Assembly: GCA_901472455.1 (NCBI GenBank)
Contig: LR590464.1
Span: 3,720,001 to 3,784,000, forward strand
Origin: Leclercia adecarboxylata
Lineage (GTDB): Bacteria; Pseudomonadota; Gammaproteobacteria; Enterobacterales; Enterobacteriaceae
DNA length: 64,000 nt
Direction of reading: 5' to 3'
Shown: positions 63,547 to 64,000 of the stretch, piece after piece
How positions within the stretch are numbered: position 1 is the stretch's first letter
How the letters are laid out: each line of letters opens with the position of its first letter
Made by a program: the position numbers and the translations under genes
Notes under the pieces: model-generated
What the model was told of the DNA's origin: nothing
Database searches by the model: none
The model's input: only the letters and a program-made list of their open reading frames with translations

Positions 63547-64000
63547 TTTGCCGCTCTCTGTAATGCATCCCGATACCACTGGCAGATATGCTCCAGCCGG
63601 GTGATCGCCGATCCGACCGTGACGGTCCATGCCCCATGTTTTATAGCCTGCGCTGCCAGCTCCGGCGCGTTATAGCGCCCCTCGGCCACTACCCGGCAAC
63701 CGGCCTGACTCAATGAGGCCACCAGCGCCAGGTCCGGTTCGGTGGGGGTCTCGTCAGTGGTATAGCCCGACAGCGTGGTGCCAATCAGCTGCGTCCCCTG
63801 CTGGTGGCAGTACAGCCCCTCCTCCTGCGAAGCGCAGTCGGCCATCGCGATCAGTTGGTGGTGCTGAATGCGCGCCAGCAGCGCATCAACGGAGACCGGG
63901 CGAGGCCGTCGGGTGCCGTCAAAGGCGATGATACTGGCCCCCGCCCCGGCCAGGGCATCCACATCCTCCAGCCAGGGGGTAATGCGCACTGGAGAATCGG
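63543..64000 (-). CDS. nanE: NanE, N-acetylmannosamine-6-phosphate 2-epimerase (partial)
   Basis: The C-terminal about 152 residues of NanE, a TIM-barrel epimerase making N-acetylglucosamine-6-phosphate from the ManNAc-6-P supplied by NanK. The frame runs out of the window at 64000, reading (D)[19 protein letters not shown], then [60 protein letters not shown] and [15 protein letters not shown]. The missing N-terminus lies to the right. The order nanE-nanK-nanQ with four-base overlaps is the known nan operon order. Confidence 0.95.

Overview
The window is chromosomal DNA from a member of the Enterobacteriaceae, most like Enterobacter, Lelliottia or Leclercia. Gene order follows the Escherichia coli segment kgtP - rrnG - clpB - rluD - bamD - pheA/tyrA/aroF - yfiRNB - rplS operon - ffh - grpE - nadK - recN - bamE - smpB - ssrA. 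The proteins are close to, but not identical with, the E. coli ones. Genes absent from that E. coli segment are a DUF4385 protein, an SMP-30-type lactonase and a DUF2946/PepSY membrane pair.

Layout. 1-6240: start of a probable kgtP, a DUF4385 gene and a complete minus-strand rRNA operon (16S, tRNA-Glu, 23S, 5S) with P1/P2 promoters and terminator. 6237-33446: core genes for protein quality control (clpB, grpE), RNA modification (rluD, trmD), the outer-membrane Bam complex (bamD, bamE), aromatic amino acids (pheL-pheA, aroF-tyrA), the YfiR-DgcN-YfiB c-di-GMP module, ribosome and SRP genes, nadK, recN, ratA-rnfH, smpB and tmRNA. 33367-58812: a genomic island of about 25.4 kb inserted at the 3' end of ssrA and bounded by a 21-22 bp repeat. 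58919-64000: ordinary chromosome again (monooxygenase/oxidoreductase pair, LysR regulator, RIO kinase, nanE-nanK-nanQ sialic acid genes).

The island has a CP4-57-like frame. The left end carries a tyrosine integrase, a Gp2/YfjJ-like protein, a YfjI-like DUF3987 protein and AlpA. The right end carries YfjP GTPase, YfjQ, YfjR, DUF905, ArdB, RadC, DUF987 and the CbeA/CbtA toxin-antitoxin pair. The cargo between them is defensive or unknown: a complete QatABCD anti-phage system, a two-gene module with a very large NERD nuclease - double pseudokinase - SF1 helicase protein plus an uncharacterised partner, a 573-aa orphan divergent from alpA, and a 157-aa protein with a possible Cys-His-Asp arrangement. 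The NERD-kinase-helicase module is the best candidate for an incompletely described system.

Many genes, including essential ones (clpB, smpB, nadK, aroF, pheA), are broken by single-base gains or losses, mostly in short homopolymers. A 5S rRNA homopolymer also lacks a base. Such damage in essential genes is most simply explained by uncorrected sequencing error. I therefore annotate these genes as intact loci with interrupted frames, and treat the same breaks in the island genes cautiously.
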